From CAVVEQ01 sp963747315 (GTDB lineage: Bacteria; Chloroflexota; Anaerolineae; Anaerolineales; Anaerolineaceae), in the NCBI GenBank assembly GCA_963747315.1, contig CAVVEQ010000006.1, positions 434,001 to 498,000 of the forward strand: a stretch of 64,000 nucleotides of DNA, read 5' to 3'. Positions 37,674-47,057 of the stretch are shown here, one piece after another. The notes beneath the pieces were generated by a model. That model did no database searches and was not told the DNA's origin. It saw nothing but the letters and a program-made list of their open reading frames with translations. A program made the position numbers and the translations under genes. Numbering within the stretch: the stretch's first letter is position 1; the number at the start of each line of letters is the position of its first letter.

Positions 37674-38015
37674 TTATTTGCTTGAACTGAACTTTTTCAT
37701 ATTCCGCCAGGAGAAGATCACCCCGATTGTCATTGGAATCGCAAAACCGGCAAGGCAGATCAGCGCGTATGCTTCCAGCGTAATTTCAGGTATGTAATAG
37801 GTCAGGATGCATGTCGCGGTGAAGATCAACCCTGTCGCCAGCAGCCACTTACCGGAATAGGTATTGGCTGCATACCAGGTTCTTGGATCCTCCAGGGTAT
37901 CTTTCACCCTGAAACCATACAGTGCGTTCGGTGCCACTCGTCCTTTGATGAGCGGGATCGAAATCCCGATCAGGATGGCTCCACTGATCAAGTACATCAC
38001 CAACAGCTCTTCCAT
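37674..38015 (-). CDS. SdpI/YhfL family membrane protein
   Basis: A 113-residue protein with three hydrophobic helices. PNALYGFRVKDTLEDPRTWYAAN is the typical loop of the SdpI family (here shown in part: RVKDTLEDP then TWYAAN). In Bacillus SdpI is the immunity protein against the SdpC toxin and also a signal carrier, but most family members occur without toxin genes, as here: no sdpABC neighbours are visible. Its function is therefore unassigned. Confidence 0.85.
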   Translation of the reverse strand: MEELLVMYLISGAILIGISIPLIKGRVAPNALYGFRVKDTLEDPRTWYAANTYSGKWLLATGLIFTATCILTYYIPEITLEAYALICLAGFAIPMTIGVIFSWRNMKKFSSSK

Positions 38016-38147
38016 TTAGAGGTTTTCTCCGGCTGCCCTTTCGTTATCAAATAGATTTTGACATACTCCCCTTTATCCGGCAATAGGAAGGTTCAACGAT
38101 TAATAAATAATCGTGGGGATATAATTCGATTCTCTGATCAGGTGTAA

Positions 38148-39591
38148 ATGGCTGCCTCAAACCCCGATACTCCACACCCAGTTCCAACCGCGCGCAGCCG
38201 AAAATGGTTGGTGTTCCTTGCCATCGGCCTGGGTACATTCATGTCCGCCCTGGATGGCAGCGTCGTCAATGTTACCCTGCCATTGGTACGAAGCTATTTC
38301 CAATCCGATGTCGCTGCCATTGAATGGGTGGTGACGGTTTATCTTCTTGTCGTCAGCAGCCTGCTGCTATCCTTTGGCAGACTGGGAGATATGCGCGGGC
38401 ACAAGCGCGTGTATGTTGCCGGCTTCGCCATTTTTGTGATAGCCTCCGCGCTGTGCGGCATAGCGGTTTCCGTTCCCATGCTGGTGGGATCTCGTGCTTT
38501 GCAAGCCATTGGCGCGGCCATGCTTTTTGCCAACGCTCCTGCCATTCTCACCCGCACCTTCCCTGCCAGCCAACGCGGACAGGTGCTCGGGTTGCAGGGT
38601 ATGATGACCTATCTGGGTTCCACGGCGGGACCTCTCCTTGGAGGATGGCTGGCGCAGGCGTTTTCGTGGCGCGCTGTTTATTACATCAACCTGCCAGTGG
38701 GAATTATTGCCTGCGTGATCAGCGCTGTTTTTATCTGGGATGACCGCCGCATACCCCTGGCGAACGAGCGCTTCGATATTCCGGGTGCGGTGACCTTTTC
38801 AGCCGGACTGATCCTCCTTCTGGTGGGACTAAACCAGGGGCACGCTTGGGGCTGGACTTCGCTACCTCTCATCGCCTGCCTTTCCGTCAGCACCATCCTC
38901 ATGGTGATCTTCGTTTACATCGAGAGGCGGTCATCCTCCCCGATGCTGGACCTGACCCTCTTCCACAACCGGGTATTCACCACCAGCACAACCAGCGCGA
39001 TGCTTAACTATATAGCCATTTTCAGCATCATCTTCCTCATGCCTTTTTACCTGCTGCAGGGGCGCGGATTCACTCCCGCCCAGGCAGGATTATTCCTCAC
39101 TGCCCAGCCTCTCGTGATGGTCATCACCGCGCCGATCAGCGGCTGGCTCTCGGACCGCATCGGTTCGCGCATCCTCTCCACCCTGGGGATGGGAATCCTC
39201 GCGTTGGGACTGTTGCTGCTATCAAGACTTGGCGAAGCCACACCTCCTGTGGTGATCATCGGCAGTCTGGCAGTCTGCGGCCTGGGAACGGGTATGTTTG
39301 TATCCCCCAATAACAGCGCCCTGCTGGGCAGTGCTCCCCGCGACAGGCAGGGAATCGCCTCTGCAATACTTGGCTGAAGCGCGCAATGTGGGCATGGTGA
39401 TCGGAGTTGGGATCGCCGGAGCTGTCTTTTCCAGCGCACTGGCAACACTGGGGGAGGATATGGTCACGGAGGCAGTTCACTACGGATTCCTGGTTGGTGC
39501 AGGGATCGCGTTCATCGGGATGATCGTTTCCTCCACCCGTGGGAGAATGGCTGCTCCTGCACCGGATGGAAAAGTGAACAGTGCGCCGTGA
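38148..39591 (+). CDS. DHA2-family MFS drug transporter (EmrB/QacA type), one apparent frameshift
   Basis: A multidrug exporter of about 480 residues with 14 helices. Visible: FMSALDGSVVNVTLP (family motif D1), FGRLGDMRGHKRVYVAG (motif A), RALQAIGAAMLF (motif B) and PLLGGWLAQAFSWRAVYYINLPVG (motif C region, shown in part). The frame changes near 39372, where one G in TTGGCTG looks extra; correction joins ASAIL to AEARNVGMVIGVGIAG, completing the last helices. Start ATG at 38148 with AGGTG 5 bases upstream. It is followed by a bidirectional terminator. Confidence 0.88.
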
Positions 39592-39608
39592 AAATTGATT
39601 TTGATAAT

Positions 39609-39640
39609 CAAAAAGAACCCGGTTTTCCGGGTTCTTTTTT
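39609..39640. terminator. Bidirectional rho-independent terminator
   Basis: AGAACCCGG / CCGGGTTCT stem with a T4 loop, preceded by an A-run and followed by TTTTTT, so it works for both the MFS gene (plus) and the HdeD gene (minus), which converge here. Confidence 0.85.
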
Positions 39641-39655
39641 GTATTTACGAAAGGA

Positions 39656-40216
39656 CTACGCTTTGTTGGCTTTTCTCTGCTGGAATGCGCGCACGATGGC
39701 GACGATCCCAAAGATGAAAGCGAACAGGGCGGAAACCCACACGTAGGCGATCCCGACACCGGGCTGGTAGTAATTTCCAACCAGGACGAATCCCAGGACC
39801 AGGCCGAGGGCGCCGAGCAGACCAGCACCCCAACCGCCGCCTTTGAAGGCCATGACGATCAGCATGATGCCGTACATGATACCGTAGATGCCGAGCACGA
39901 GGACGGCGATCTTGGGCAGGGCGACAGCGGAGAGGATCGGGTTGGTGATGACGTAACCACCGGCCCAGATACCGACGATGCCCATGAAGAGCTTCCAGCC
40001 CCACTGGGAGTGATCCACAAACATGTAGACCAGCTCAAAAATACCACTCACAAACCAGTAGAACCCGATGAAATATACGACCAGCAGGTAGACCTGTACT
40101 CTTGCGCCCAGGGAACCCCAAAGCAAAAGTGCGCCGAGGATGACGGCTGTGACCCCACCAATCAGGGTAAGCCACCAGGGGCGCTGCCGAACCTGTACAT
40201 CTGTTGCAGTTGCCAT
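39656..40216 (-). CDS. HdeD family acid-resistance membrane protein
   Basis: A 186-residue protein with six hydrophobic helices arranged in pairs (WLTLIGGVTAVILGALLLW, IVGIWAGGYVI, AVLVLGIYGIMYGIMLI), as in HdeD, an inner membrane protein linked to acid resistance at high cell density. I start it at 40216, where ATGGCAACTGC is preceded by AAAGGAG 10 bases upstream; an upstream in-frame codon at 40324 would add a charged, non-membrane leader. A promoter and a short hairpin are visible in its leader. Confidence 0.85.
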   Translation of the reverse strand: MATATDVQVRQRPWWLTLIGGVTAVILGALLLWGSLGARVQVYLLVVYFIGFYWFVSGIFELVYMFVDHSQWGWKLFMGIVGIWAGGYVITNPILSAVALPKIAVLVLGIYGIMYGIMLIVMAFKGGGWGAGLLGALGLVLGFVLVGNYYQPGVGIAYVWVSALFAFIFGIVAIVRAFQQRKANKA

Positions 40217-40238
40217 TTCTTTCTTCTCCTTTTGAAAA

Positions 40239-40257
40239 TTGGAGGATTTCTCCTCAA
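40239..40257 (-). other. Small leader hairpin upstream of the HdeD gene
   Basis: On the minus strand TTGAGGA-GAAA-TCCTCCAA forms a 7-pair stem with one bulged C and a GNRA loop, 22 bases before the start codon. The stem contains an AGGA resembling a ribosome-binding site, while the real AAAGGAG lies outside. It may be a transcript-stabilising hairpin. Confidence 0.3.
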
Positions 40258-40261
40258 GAAT

Positions 40262-40290
40262 ATAATCCCGAATACGTAGTTTCGGTTCAA
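40262..40290 (-). promoter_or_regulatory. Possible sigma-70 promoter of the HdeD gene
   Basis: Minus strand TTGAAC (40290-40285), 17-base spacer, GATTAT (40267-40262). The -10 box matches the consensus at 4 of 6 positions. It lies about 50 bases upstream of the start codon. Confidence 0.4.
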
Positions 40291-40462
40291 AGGTTAATTT
40301 TACCTGAAAATTTCCCAATTTCAATAATCAATTTATGGGTTTTTCGAATATGGAATGTGATTTTAGCGGTCATTGTCTATGGAAATCCTTCAATTGACTA
40401 ATGCCGAAGACCACAAAATGCTATAAACTATTGGCTGTTCGTGTTCACTCAGGAAGTAAGAC

Positions 40463-41707
40463 GTGGAAACTATCGAAAAGAAACCTCCCCTGCTCTCCCC
40501 GATCATGCGCTGGTTCATGCTGGCCATGGTGCTGGCCAACATCGCCGGGTCAATGGCTCCTTTGCTTATGCCTCTATACCTCACCGAACAGGGTGCCAAC
40601 GTGGGGCAGGTTGGAATGGTTTTCACGATCACCTCGGTATCCATCCTGGTGCTCCAGATCATTGGCGGCTGGGTTTCAGATTCCATCGGGCGGTTACGCG
40701 CCATTGCCATCGGTTCGATTGGCGGGATAATCGGGTTTGTCGCCCTCATCATCGCCCCAACCTGGCAGTGGATGATCATCGCGCTTGCCATCTACCAGAT
40801 CCCATTCGCCCTGGTCGGTCCCAGTTTTAACGCGTTCATCGCCGAAAATTCCACGGAGGATAACCGCGGCAAGGTCTACGGCATCACCGGGACGATCTAC
40901 CAGGTAACCGGGGTGGTAGGCCCGCCGCTTGGCGGATTGATCGCCGGATCGTATGGGTTTAAACCCATGCTTCTTGTAGCCGGGATCCTCTATTCAGCTG
41001 CCGCCGGGCTGCGCATTTGGATGGCTACCACCATGCGCTCCCCCGAAGAGAAACAGAGCCAACCAATGTCGATGAAATCATTCAGGAGCGGCATGACCAC
41101 AGTATTCGCCATGCTTTTCGGGGGCGGAATCATCACCTGGATCTTCATCACCGATGGGATAAATGATATTGCCAACCAATTAACCAATAATCTTCAGCCG
41201 TTATATTTGGAACAGGTAGCTGGGATCACTGTCCAGCAGATCGGTCTGCTGGGTGCGATTTTTTCGATCGCGATGATGATCGTGCCAATGTTTTCGGGGA
41301 GACTCTCTGACCGTTACGGCGAGCGTGTGCCGATATTTTTCGGTTTTCTAATAATCTTTGCCGCTCTCTGGATTTTCCTGTCATCCCAGCATTTCATCGG
41401 CTTTGCATTCGTCTGGGCGATTTTTGGATTGGGCGTTGGGCTTCTTGGACCCGCCTACCAGGCACTCATTTCCAAGGTTGTCCCGGCAAAGATGCTGGGG
41501 ACCTTTTCGGGTATTTTTTACAGCAGTGTTGGATTTATATCCCTTGCCGCCCCGTGGTTGGGTGCGAAGATGTGGGAAAACTGGGGGCCGCGCTCGCCGT
41601 TTTTCGCAACCGCGATCGCTTCCGCACTCGTGCTACCCATTATCTGGATCAAGTTCAAATTACCGGAAAAAACCGAAACCCCTCTGGAAGAATCAGCTGC
41701 CGCATGA
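40463..41707 (+). CDS. MFS transporter, 12-helix
   Basis: A 414-residue major facilitator protein. Two halves of six helices are visible; motif A-like GWVSDSIGRLRAIAIG is in the first half and GRLSDRYGERVPIFFG in the second. The N-terminal region (MLANIAGSMAPLLMPLYL-like; see residues 15-40) resembles the TetA/MdtG/YfkF group of drug or sugar-phosphate exporters. Substrate cannot be told. Start GTG at 40463 with AGGAAG about 7 bases upstream. It converges with the channel gene at 41739. Confidence 0.86.
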   Translation: METIEKKPPLLSPIMRWFMLAMVLANIAGSMAPLLMPLYLTEQGANVGQVGMVFTITSVSILVLQIIGGWVSDSIGRLRAIAIGSIGGIIGFVALIIAPTWQWMIIALAIYQIPFALVGPSFNAFIAENSTEDNRGKVYGITGTIYQVTGVVGPPLGGLIAGSYGFKPMLLVAGILYSAAAGLRIWMATTMRSPEEKQSQPMSMKSFRSGMTTVFAMLFGGGIITWIFITDGINDIANQLTNNLQPLYLEQVAGITVQQIGLLGAIFSIAMMIVPMFSGRLSDRYGERVPIFFGFLIIFAALWIFLSSQHFIGFAFVWAIFGLGVGLLGPAYQALISKVVPAKMLGTFSGIFYSSVGFISLAAPWLGAKMWENWGPRSPFFATAIASALVLPIIWIKFKLPEKTETPLEESAAA

Positions 41708-41738
41708 TCCTGAAACCAAAGTTCTAACTGTGGCGCAA

Positions 41739-42101
41739 TTATTCGCCCAACCTTGATTTTTGCCCGCGGACAACCCGGACGCGATCAAATAGCGCCAGAA
41801 GCATCACGATTGCATTAATGTTATAGAGGATGGTAAACACCTTGGCGATTGGCGTGGTTGGGACCAGGTCTCCATACCCGATTGTCGCGGCACTTATCAC
41901 GCAAAAATATAGGGAATCGAGCAAGCTCCATCCTTCAAGAAAATGGAAAAGGAGCATACCTCCCACCAAGACACCTCCCGCCCAAAAGAAAACGGGGCGG
42001 GATTCCTTGTCTTGTAAAACATCAAATAAAAACAATCTCTTTAACGGTCGTGTTCTTTCTATCCACCCGGCTGCTTTTATTTCTTGTTCTAACTTAGGCA
42101 T
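41739..42101 (-). CDS. Two-helix potassium channel (Ion_trans_2)
   Basis: A 120-residue protein with two membrane helices flanking a pore loop, with the selectivity filter TIGYGD in SAATIGYGDLVPTTPIAKV. No RCK/TrkA-N or other cytoplasmic domain is attached. Four copies should assemble into a K+ channel in the cytoplasmic membrane. It begins with a short soluble N-terminus of about 35 residues. Confidence 0.9.
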   Translation of the reverse strand: MPKLEQEIKAAGWIERTRPLKRLFLFDVLQDKESRPVFFWAGGVLVGGMLLFHFLEGWSLLDSLYFCVISAATIGYGDLVPTTPIAKVFTILYNINAIVMLLALFDRVRVVRGQKSRLGE

Positions 42102-42196
42102 GGCTCCTCCAACAATAATGAGTTTGGATTATTAGAAATGCTTGTATTTCCAATTGAGTTCCTTGATTATTATAGAACTCTTCGAACCCGACCGAT

Positions 42197-44899
42197 TCAA
42201 TTTGAATTCCTGCTGAGGGTTTGCGTGAAAGCTTTCTTCAGAATCCCGCCCTGCAGCAGGGTTCCCATTTCCAAGTGTGTATCCACCCTAAGCCGCACCT
42301 GGAACTGAATTCGTTCACCGGTCTCCCCTACTGCGATGACAGAGAGGATCGCGCCTGGGTCAAGACTGGAAACTGCCGGGATGGTGAATACTTCTCTCCC
42401 AGTTAAATCAAGCTGTTGAACACCCTCCCCCTCCATAAATTGCAATGGAAGGACTCCCATCCCCGCGAGGTTGGATCGATGGATACGTTCAAAGGACTCT
42501 GCGATAACCGCCCGCACCCCCAGCAGCAGCACGCCCTTGGCAGCCCAATCCCGGCTGGAGCCAGTTCCGTACTCCCTGCCTGCCAGAATGATGAGAGGAA
42601 TTTGTTCCTCTCGATAACGCATAGCCGCATCGTAAACATCCATCTGGGTACCATCAGGAAGGTGAAGGGTCCTTCCCCCTTCCACTCCGGGGGCCAGTTT
42701 ATTCTTCAAACGGGTATTCGCGAACGTACCACGTACCATCACCTCGTCATTTCCGCGGCGGGAACCGTAGGAATTGAATTCAGAAGGGGGAACACCCCTG
42801 CTCTGCAGGTATCGTCCTGCTGGGCTGTTGGGGTGAATCGAGCCGGCCGGGGAAATGTGGTCTGTGGTGATCGCATCCCCAAATACTGCCAAAGCGCGGG
42901 CTGCATGGATATCTTCACCCCAGACCGCATCCGGGAGAGTAGCAAAGGGCGGTTCCTTTATATAATCGGATGCTGGATCCCACTCATAAACCAGTCCATC
43001 ACCGCCTTCCATCTCCATCCATTCCATGCTGCCGGTAGAATTGAGAATATCATTTCGCCGGAATGCTTCGCCGTTCACATACTTAGCGATGAGCATCCTT
43101 ATCTCATCCTCCGCAGGCCAGACCTCAGCCAGGGGGACCGGTTTTCCGTCTGCGTCTCTCCCAAACGGTTCGCGGGTCATGTCAATATCAATTGTTCCTG
43201 CTAGTGCGTACGCCACCACAAGTGGGGGAGAAGCCAGGTAATTCGCCCTAACCAGCGGCTGCACCCTCCCTTCAAAATTGCGGTTACCGGAGATCACCGC
43301 GGCCGCCACCAGCTTCGATTCCTCGATGGCTCGAGCAACCTGCGGGTCGATCTGCCCGGAATTACCGATACAGGTCATGCAGCCGTACCCGGTCAACGTG
43401 AACCCGATCTCCTCCAGTTTTTCCAGCAAACCCGCCTGAGCCAGGTAATCCGTAACCACCCTGGATCCGGGTGAAAGACTGGCCTTGACCGCAGGGTTTA
43501 TCTTCATTCCCCGTTCCAGCGCGTTCCTGGCCAGCAGCCCGGCCGCGATCATCACAAAGGGGTCGGAGGTGTTGGTACAGGAGGTGATAGCTGCCAGAAC
43601 GACGGAACCGTGCTTAAGGGATACTGGTATCCCGCCGACCTCAACAGAAACGGATGCATCCGCTTGTTCCTCACTCAACCCATACCCACCCTCCGGGACT
43701 TCCTTGATCAGTAGGTTCTTAAAGTCCTGCCCGGCCTCAGCCAGCGTCACACGGCTTTGTGGTTTTTTCGGTCCTGCGATCGAAGGTACTATCTCCGCCA
43801 GGTCAAATTCGATCAATGTACTGAATTCCGGTTCGGGGGATTCTGCCGTTCGGAATAGTCGCTGCTCCCGGAAGAAAGCTTCCACCAACTGAATGGTTTG
43901 TTCCGGTCTGCCGGTAAGCCGAAGGTAATTCAGGGTGAGTTGGTCAACTGGGAAATAGCTGGCGGTTGCGCCGTATTCCGGAGCCATGTTCGCGATCATC
44001 GCCCTTTCCGGAACACCCAGGGTGTCCAAAGCAGGGCCGGTAAACTCGATAAATTTATCCACCACTCCCAGCGCGCGCAGTTTTTGAACAATCGTCAACG
44101 TCAGGTCAGTGGGAGTGGTGCCCGGGGGAAGGGAGCCGGAAAGGCGTACCCCCACCACGTCCGGGACCATCAGCTCCAGCGGGTTACCCAGCATGGCGGC
44201 GATGGCCTCGATCCCGCCCACCCCCCAGCCGAGGACGCCGAGCCCGTTGATCATGGGAGTATGGGAATCGGTGCCAATGACCATATCGGGTACGACCAGC
44301 GGCGTTCCAGATGTATCCTTGATCCAAACCACCGGGGAGAGCGCTTCCAAATTAACCTGGTGTACAATCCCGGTGCCAGGCGGGATGAGCCTGAAATTCC
44401 GGAAGGCTTTTTGTGCCCAGTGCAGGAATTGGTAGCGTTCCCGGTTACGCTTGAATTCCAGCTCCAGGTTCTTCTGAAACGCATCCGGAATACCGGTGTA
44501 GTCCACCTGGATGGAATGGTCCACCACGAGGTCTACTGGGATTACCGGGTTTACCCAGGCCGGATCGCCGCCTGCGCGGTTGACCGCAGCACGCAGGGAT
44601 GCAAGGTCGTTGAGAACCGGCACTCCGGTGAGATCCTGCATCACCACCCGTTGCGGGAAAATGGAAATGGATGACCTGATTTTTTCCACTGGTTTCCAGG
44701 CTGCAAGTTTTAATAGATCGCTGTCTGAACCGTTCCCTTCGGCCTCCTGGCGCAGGAGCATTTCAAGCAGCAGACGGATCGAAAACGGTAGGTGGGAAAT
44801 ATCTAATTTCCTCTCCTCAGCCAGCGCGGGCAGACTGTAAAAGGCGATCTTTTCACCGTTCAAATCGAGGAACCGCAGGTTTTTTTGCAAGTCATTCAT
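42197..44899 (-). CDS. acnA: Aconitate hydratase (AcnA type)
   Basis: A 900-residue [4Fe-4S] aconitase that interconverts citrate and isocitrate. Visible: VDLVVDHSIQVD, GTDSHTPMINGLGVLGWGVGG, the cluster Cys in ITSCTNTSDP and in GYGCMTCIGNSG, and the swivelling domain with SYGSRRGNDEVMVRGTF, GREYGTGSSRDWAAKG and SFERIHRSNLAGMGVLPL. Length is typical of the AcnA/IRP1 type. It begins 6 bases after the stop of the isocitrate dehydrogenase gene on the same strand, so the two are an operon. Confidence 0.97.
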   Translation of the reverse strand: MNDLQKNLRFLDLNGEKIAFYSLPALAEERKLDISHLPFSIRLLLEMLLRQEAEGNGSDSDLLKLAAWKPVEKIRSSISIFPQRVVMQDLTGVPVLNDLASLRAAVNRAGGDPAWVNPVIPVDLVVDHSIQVDYTGIPDAFQKNLELEFKRNRERYQFLHWAQKAFRNFRLIPPGTGIVHQVNLEALSPVVWIKDTSGTPLVVPDMVIGTDSHTPMINGLGVLGWGVGGIEAIAAMLGNPLELMVPDVVGVRLSGSLPPGTTPTDLTLTIVQKLRALGVVDKFIEFTGPALDTLGVPERAMIANMAPEYGATASYFPVDQLTLNYLRLTGRPEQTIQLVEAFFREQRLFRTAESPEPEFSTLIEFDLAEIVPSIAGPKKPQSRVTLAEAGQDFKNLLIKEVPEGGYGLSEEQADASVSVEVGGIPVSLKHGSVVLAAITSCTNTSDPFVMIAAGLLARNALERGMKINPAVKASLSPGSRVVTDYLAQAGLLEKLEEIGFTLTGYGCMTCIGNSGQIDPQVARAIEESKLVAAAVISGNRNFEGRVQPLVRANYLASPPLVVAYALAGTIDIDMTREPFGRDADGKPVPLAEVWPAEDEIRMLIAKYVNGEAFRRNDILNSTGSMEWMEMEGGDGLVYEWDPASDYIKEPPFATLPDAVWGEDIHAARALAVFGDAITTDHISPAGSIHPNSPAGRYLQSRGVPPSEFNSYGSRRGNDEVMVRGTFANTRLKNKLAPGVEGGRTLHLPDGTQMDVYDAAMRYREEQIPLIILAGREYGTGSSRDWAAKGVLLLGVRAVIAESFERIHRSNLAGMGVLPLQFMEGEGVQQLDLTGREVFTIPAVSSLDPGAILSVIAVGETGERIQFQVRLRVDTHLEMGTLLQGGILKKAFTQTLSRNSN

Positions 44900-44905
44900 T
44901 GAATA

Positions 44906-46126
44906 TTATTTCTCCATGTGCTCAAGGATGACATGGGCGAACTCCCGGGTTCCGGTGCGAACCGCGCCGCGCATCATATCGGCAAAGTCCGGTGTCACCC
45001 TGCGCGAGGCAATAGCACCCTCCACGCCTGCAAGCACCCGATCGGCTGCCTCGCCCCATCCCAAATATCGCAGCATCATTTCCCCGGAAAGGATCAGCGA
45101 ACAGGGATTGGCGGCATTTTGCCCGGCGATATTGGGCGCGGTGCCATGCGTGGCTTCAAAGACAGCTGCTCCGGTTTCATAATTAATATTCGCCCCTGGT
45201 GCAATTCCCAACCCACCCACCTGGGCGGCCAGTGCATCGCTGATGTAGTCTCCGTTCAGGTTGGTGCAGACGATCACGTCAAATTCCCAGGGGGTGAGCA
45301 GCACCTGCGCGAGGGCAGCATCCACGATCATGTCGTTCACCATCAACTTGCTCTGGGAGGGCATTCCAATGGAAACCGCTGATCCGAATTCCATGCGGGC
45401 AACATCATACCCCCATGTCATGAATCCCCCCTCGGTGAATTTCATAATATTTCCCTTGTGCAAGAGGGTCACCCGGGAGCGATTGTTGGCAATTGCCCAG
45501 CGGAGGGCAGCCCGGACGATGCGCTCTGAACCTTCGCGCGAGATGGGTTTGATCCCGAGCGCGGAGCTTTCCGGGAAGCGGATCTTCTGGTATTCATCGG
45601 GGAAGGCGCGCTGCAGGAATTCCATCAGGATCATTTTCTCGGTGGATTTTGCTTCGAATTCCACGCCGGCATAAACATCCTCGGTGTTTTCGCGGAAGAC
45701 AATCATGTTCACCCGCTCGGGATGGCGCACCGGCGAAGGTACACCCTCAAACCAGCGCACCGGGCGCACACAAGCATAGAGATCCAGTAGTTTCCGCAAG
45801 GCCACATTCAGGCTGCGCCCCCCCACCGCCACCGCCGTGGAGAGCGGCCCTTTAATGGCCACTCTTGAATTAGCGATCCTCTTCAACGTCTCTTCAGGCA
45901 GCCCCTTTCCCGTCGCCTGGCGGGCTTTTTCTCCAGCCAGTACCTCTTCCCAAACGATCCCGCGTTTTCCGCCGTATGCTAGCTTGACCGCCCCATCGAA
46001 AACCTCCCGGGAAGCCGTCCAGATCTCGGGACCGATGCCATCTCCTTCGATGTAGGGAATCAAGGGATGATCAGGCACTGACAGCCCGCTTGAACCCATC
46101 GTGATTAATTCACCCATTTTGGCCAT
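44906..46126 (-). CDS. icd: Isocitrate dehydrogenase, probably NAD+-dependent
   Basis: A 406-residue type I isocitrate dehydrogenase, oxidatively decarboxylating isocitrate to 2-oxoglutarate. Visible: IPYIEGDGIGPEIW, AIKGPLSTAVAVGGRSLNVALRK with the substrate-binding Ser, RENTEDVYAGVEF, LHKGNIMKFTEG, and the cofactor loop THGTAPNIAG. Compared with the E. coli NADP enzyme (Lys344, Tyr345, Val351, Tyr391, Arg395), the corresponding residues here are Asn, Ile, Ala, Pro and Asp, so the phosphate-binding set for NADP is lost and NAD+ use is predicted. First gene of the icd-acnA operon, divergent from the IclR gene with 106 bases between starts. Confidence 0.93.
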   Translation of the reverse strand: MAKMGELITMGSSGLSVPDHPLIPYIEGDGIGPEIWTASREVFDGAVKLAYGGKRGIVWEEVLAGEKARQATGKGLPEETLKRIANSRVAIKGPLSTAVAVGGRSLNVALRKLLDLYACVRPVRWFEGVPSPVRHPERVNMIVFRENTEDVYAGVEFEAKSTEKMILMEFLQRAFPDEYQKIRFPESSALGIKPISREGSERIVRAALRWAIANNRSRVTLLHKGNIMKFTEGGFMTWGYDVARMEFGSAVSIGMPSQSKLMVNDMIVDAALAQVLLTPWEFDVIVCTNLNGDYISDALAAQVGGLGIAPGANINYETGAAVFEATHGTAPNIAGQNAANPCSLILSGEMMLRYLGWGEAADRVLAGVEGAIASRRVTPDFADMMRGAVRTGTREFAHVILEHMEK

Positions 46127-46197
46127 CTTTAAGGACTTGCTCCTTATCCGTGAAGATCATTTTCCATCTCGACCTCAAATTCACTACCCGAAAAAGC

Positions 46198-46226
46198 TTG
46201 ACGGATACAAATTTTAACACTATGAT
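46198..46226 (+). promoter_or_regulatory. Sigma-70 promoter of the IclR-family gene, probably giving a leaderless transcript
   Basis: TTGACG at 46198-46203, 17-base spacer, TATGAT at 46221-46226. The predicted transcription start (6-8 bases after the -10) falls on or beside the ATG at 46233, so the mRNA would have no leader; no ribosome-binding site is seen upstream of that ATG. Confidence 0.65.
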
Positions 46227-46234
46227 TGTATCAT
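46222..46234. promoter_or_regulatory. Inverted repeat overlapping promoter and start codon; candidate IclR operator
   Basis: Perfect ATGAT-TGT-ATCAT over the -10 box and the predicted transcription start. A wider TACAA (46206-46210) / TTGTA (46226-46230) inverted pair overlaps it. The position suits autorepression by the IclR protein encoded downstream. Confidence 0.45.
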
Positions 46235-47034
46235 GTACAGAGACATTGTGCCATTATTCAGGACAGATGATTCGCCTGCCATAACCCAATCGATTGAGCG
46301 GGCTATTTCGATCCTGGATTGCTTCTCTACAGATAAACCCGAACTTGGTGTTCGCGAAATCGCCCGCCTAACCGCCCTCTCCCCCAGCACAGCCGGGCGT
46401 TTAATGGCTTCGCTCAAAGACCTGAACGTCCTCAATCAAAATCCTTCAACCCGCGCATACTCCCTGGGCGGCAAAGTGCTGGCTTGGGCTGGCGTGTACA
46501 GCTCCAGCCTCGATGTCCGCACCCTCGCCCTGCCCTACATGGAGGAACTCCTCTCCGCGACCCAGGAGACGATCAGCCTTTATGTGGTTGAAGGTGGAGA
46601 TCGCCTGTGTGTTGAACGCCTGGAAAGCACGCGGGCAATCCATTTCAGCGCCAGGGTGGGCAGGCGTCTTCCGATCACCGCCGGTGCTGCGGGAAAGGTA
46701 CTTTTGGCTTTTATGTCGCCCACCCGCCGGGAAGAAATCCTTAATAAGGTGGAATGGACCCGTTTTACAGGAAACACAGTAATCGACCCCGCTGCATTTA
46801 GCGTCGAGTTGGATGCCATCCGCCTGCGCGGGTATGCGGTGAGCATGGGGGAATGGCAGCCGGATGCTGCCGGTGTAGCCGCGCCCATCCTTGGGAGCTG
46901 GTGCCGAGATCCAGGCCGCACTGACAATCTCCGGTCCCATCCAGCGTTACACCCCGGAAGTGATCGACGATTTCGCCGCCAGGATCCTCAAGGTCACCAG
47001 GATGATCTCAAGCCAGATGGGTTATACCCGCTGA
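46233..47034 (+). CDS. IclR family transcriptional regulator, one apparent frameshift
   Basis: A repressor/activator of about 266 residues: winged HTH at 12-75 (AISILDCFSTDKPELGVREIARLT, shown in part, and SPSTAGRLMASL) and a C-terminal effector domain with FSARVGRRLPITAGAAGKVLLAFM. Near 46894 one G of GGG looks extra; without the shift the frame runs on into the citrate synthase gene and gives a false 713-residue fusion. Corrected, the effector domain continues as GAGAEIQAALTISGP and ends at TGA 47032-47034. It precedes citrate synthase by 23 bases and is divergent from icd-acnA, so it is the likely local regulator of these TCA genes. Confidence 0.88.
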
Positions 47035-47057
47035 TTTCACGTCGAAGGGAAGAAAAA

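Noticed and set aside
37674..38015. The SdpI-like gene as immunity gene of a toxin system
   Set aside because: No SdpA, SdpB or SdpC-like genes or other toxin candidates lie next to it, and SdpI homologs are widespread without toxins.
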